Source: Sediminibacterium sp.
GTDB lineage: Bacteria > Bacteroidota > Bacteroidia > B-17B0 > Aurantibacillaceae
Direction: 5' to 3'
Assembly (NCBI GenBank): GCA_030054095.1
Contig: JASGCO010000013.1
Span: 1-33,907 of the forward strand
DNA: 33,907 nucleotides
Shown here piece by piece: positions 32,577 through 33,907 of the stretch. How positions within the stretch are numbered: the stretch's first letter is position 1; every line of letters begins with the position of its first letter. Under the pieces are notes generated by a model. That model was not told where the DNA came from and searched no databases. It saw nothing but the letters and a program-made list of their open reading frames with translations. Position numbers and translations under genes: made by a program.

Positions 32577-33386
32577 TTAATCCAAAACCGGTACCGGTCT
32601 TTTTGCTTGTGGTTTCCAGCGTATGGCATCAATGGTAATGTACGTTGTAGCCGCAATTTCGCAAACGGAAAACAAGGTGTAATACGGTGCTGGTTTCCCT
32701 ATCAGTAACGTTCCTGCCTGTACCAGGCTCATAAAAGCGCCCGAAGCAATCTGAACCCAACGCAGTGTTTTTTCGTTTTTAATAACATGGGGTAAAAACA
32801 CGTTGGCAATAGGAATCTGCATAAATCCGGCGGCCGCGGTTAAAAATTCAGGTGTTATTTTAACCCCCTCTACTACGCCTGTCTGGTACTGCGTTAATTT
32901 TTTTGCATCCATAAGTCCTACTAAATCGGCATACAGATAATTTAATGACGCGTACGCCCATAAAGCGGAATACACATTGCGCCGGTTTTTTAAAAACGGG
33001 GTACGGATGGGCAAAGTAGTCAAAGAATCGTGCCGTTTAGTTTCTTGACTAACAAAAAGTAAACCTGGCGCAGCATCTTTGCCAGTAACTGTTACCGGTA
33101 AATGTTTGGCATTTGGTGTAAGCTGAGTCAAGACCAAATCATCTGATGTTTTTACAGATAAAAATAAAGGCGTTATGTTTAAATCACTAACACTTAACGA
33201 CTGAAAAGAACGATGAAACGCTGGGTAATTACTTACATGGTGCATCCTTCCGTTCTGTTCATGGATTACGTTTCGCTGAAAAACTGAGGCAGGTATTAAT
33301 TCCGGTTCACTCATTTTTATGGGTTGAGCCATCCCAGCAACAGACAGGACTAAAAGCCCCCATACACTATTTTTAATCATTTTCAT
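32577..33386 (-). CDS. DUF6326-like membrane protein with exported N-terminal extension
   Basis: A 269-aa protein. The last 135 residues have four membrane segments and match the DUF6326 pattern (NYLYADLVGLMD near the first, ITPEFLTAAAGFMQIPIANVFL, ASGAFMSLVQAGTLLIG). That family is usually a stand-alone protein of about that size. Here about 130 residues precede it: a signal-like N-terminus (MKMIKNSVWGLLVLSVAGMAQP) and a soluble stretch without recognised domain. ATG 33386 is chosen because an exact -7 box lies just upstream, and the earlier in-frame ATG at 33413 falls in that box. Confidence 0.75.
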   Translation of the reverse strand: MKMIKNSVWGLLVLSVAGMAQPIKMSEPELIPASVFQRNVIHEQNGRMHHVSNYPAFHRSFQSLSVSDLNITPLFLSVKTSDDLVLTQLTPNAKHLPVTVTGKDAAPGLLFVSQETKRHDSLTTLPIRTPFLKNRRNVYSALWAYASLNYLYADLVGLMDAKKLTQYQTGVVEGVKITPEFLTAAAGFMQIPIANVFLPHVIKNEKTLRWVQIASGAFMSLVQAGTLLIGKPAPYYTLFSVCEIAATTYITIDAIRWKPQAKRPVPVLD

Positions 33387-33411
33387 TTTAGAATATTTTA
33401 ATTTTCTGGTC

Positions 33412-33419
33412 AAAATTAG
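33412..33419 (-). promoter_or_regulatory. -7 box of the DUF6326-like gene
   Basis: The minus strand reads TAATTTTG, an exact TAnnTTTG match, 25 bases upstream of the ATG at 33386. It would give a leader of about 20 bases and rules out the in-frame ATG at 33413. Confidence 0.5.
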
Positions 33420-33693
33420 AGGTAGTATTACGCATTGTCATTGACTTGGGTTAAGAAGCGTCAGACACCATTTTGAGCATACGGGTTAATGTTCCTTCTG
33501 CCCTACCTTAGATCCCGGCAACCATCATCAAACAGGCTCCTTCGGATTTTTTAATATCAAAGAAAAACTTGGATCACACTTTTATGTCACTTTCCAATGA
33601 ACCATAAAAAAATATTACGCCTCCAGGCAGCGTTTTCGTCAAAGTAAGCTCTTAGTTAAGAAAGCTGTTCACAACATTATAAAAATATATCTT

Positions 33694-33907
33694 ATGAAAA
33701 AATCATTTAACATTAAAAACCAAACTTTAAGACATTTCCTCATAGCTTTTTCCTTCCTCCTGACGAAGAGCATATACAGTCAATGTAACGCCAGCTTTAC
33801 CTTTACACTTGGCACTAACGGACAGGTGAATTTCAGCAGCAACTCTACCGGTGTTAACAATAGTACCAGTTATTTCTGGAATTTTGGTAATGGCAATACC
33901 GCTACCG
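33694..33907 (+). CDS. Secreted protein with PKD-like domain, cut by window end
   Basis: The frame opens with ATG at 33694 and runs off the end after 71 codons. It encodes a signal peptide (hydrophobic FLIAFSFLLTKSIYS, then Q-C-N) followed by SFTFTLGTNGQVNFSSNSTG and SYFWNFGNGN, which is the W-x-F-G-(N/D)-G core of a PKD domain. Large PKD proteins of this type in Bacteroidota are often T9SS cargo, but the C-terminus is outside the window. Confidence 0.75.
   Translation, partial: MKKSFNIKNQTLRHFLIAFSFLLTKSIYSQCNASFTFTLGTNGQVNFSSNSTGVNNSTSYFWNFGNGNTAT

Overview
The window looks like a chromosomal stretch from a member of the Bacteroidota. Evidence: a secreted protein with a type IX secretion (T9SS) C-terminal sorting domain, a GldI-like FKBP lipoprotein, an ABC permease/M1 peptidase fusion typical of this phylum, several TAnnTTTG -7 boxes, and start codons without clear Shine-Dalgarno sequences. 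I would not go below phylum. No rRNA, tRNA, CRISPR array, IS transposase or integrase gene was seen.

Layout. 1-916 holds long palindromic intergenic repeats. 917-2988 holds an oxidative-damage pair on the minus strand (endonuclease III overlapping a peroxiredoxin with a histone-H1-like lysine-rich tail) and a divergent FKBP lipoprotein. 2989-3475 is a mosaic of repeats. 3476-12168 holds an exported PLP enzyme, a secreted protein with a 40-residue charged repeat, a histidine kinase/response regulator pair, a cysteine desulfurase and a RecD-like helicase. 12169-13762 is AT-rich and carries PaiB and DUF2200 proteins. A glycine-rich T9SS cargo follows on the minus strand (13854-15746).

16289-19364 is a compact plus-strand run: an LCIB/LCIC-type (theta) carbonic anhydrase homologue, a DoxX-like membrane protein, a DUF2071 protein, a membrane-anchored methyltransferase-like protein and a small membrane protein. 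The last four are tightly spaced or overlapping. Then come a DUF2975/XRE regulator pair behind a promoter that lies on a perfect palindrome, and an ABC ATPase translationally coupled to an ABC-permease/M1-aminopeptidase fusion (to 24735).

24736-25753 is gene-free and holds an 83-bp tandem repeat with inverted copies and a GC-rich palindromic element. 25631-27869 looks like a single integron-type gene cassette carrying a YhdJ-like adenine methyltransferase (predicted ATGCAT) and an overlapping restriction endonuclease. It is bounded by GTTATGTGCC on the left and an attC-like hairpin on the right.

28070-31749 holds a transglutaminase-like protein and then a stress-type cluster: triple BON protein, His-rich 85-aa protein, Lys-rich 54-aa protein, Dps (TAATG overlap) and a SHOCT membrane protein. 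The window ends with a membrane protein, an unusual DUF6326 protein with an exported N-terminal extension, and the start of a PKD-like secreted protein cut by the window edge.

Four families of interspersed or tandem repeats fill the intergenic spaces. The most distinctive candidates for follow-up are the restriction-modification cassette, the nth/H1-tailed peroxiredoxin overlap, the 17065-19364 membrane operon of unknown function, and the Dps-coupled 54-aa basic protein.
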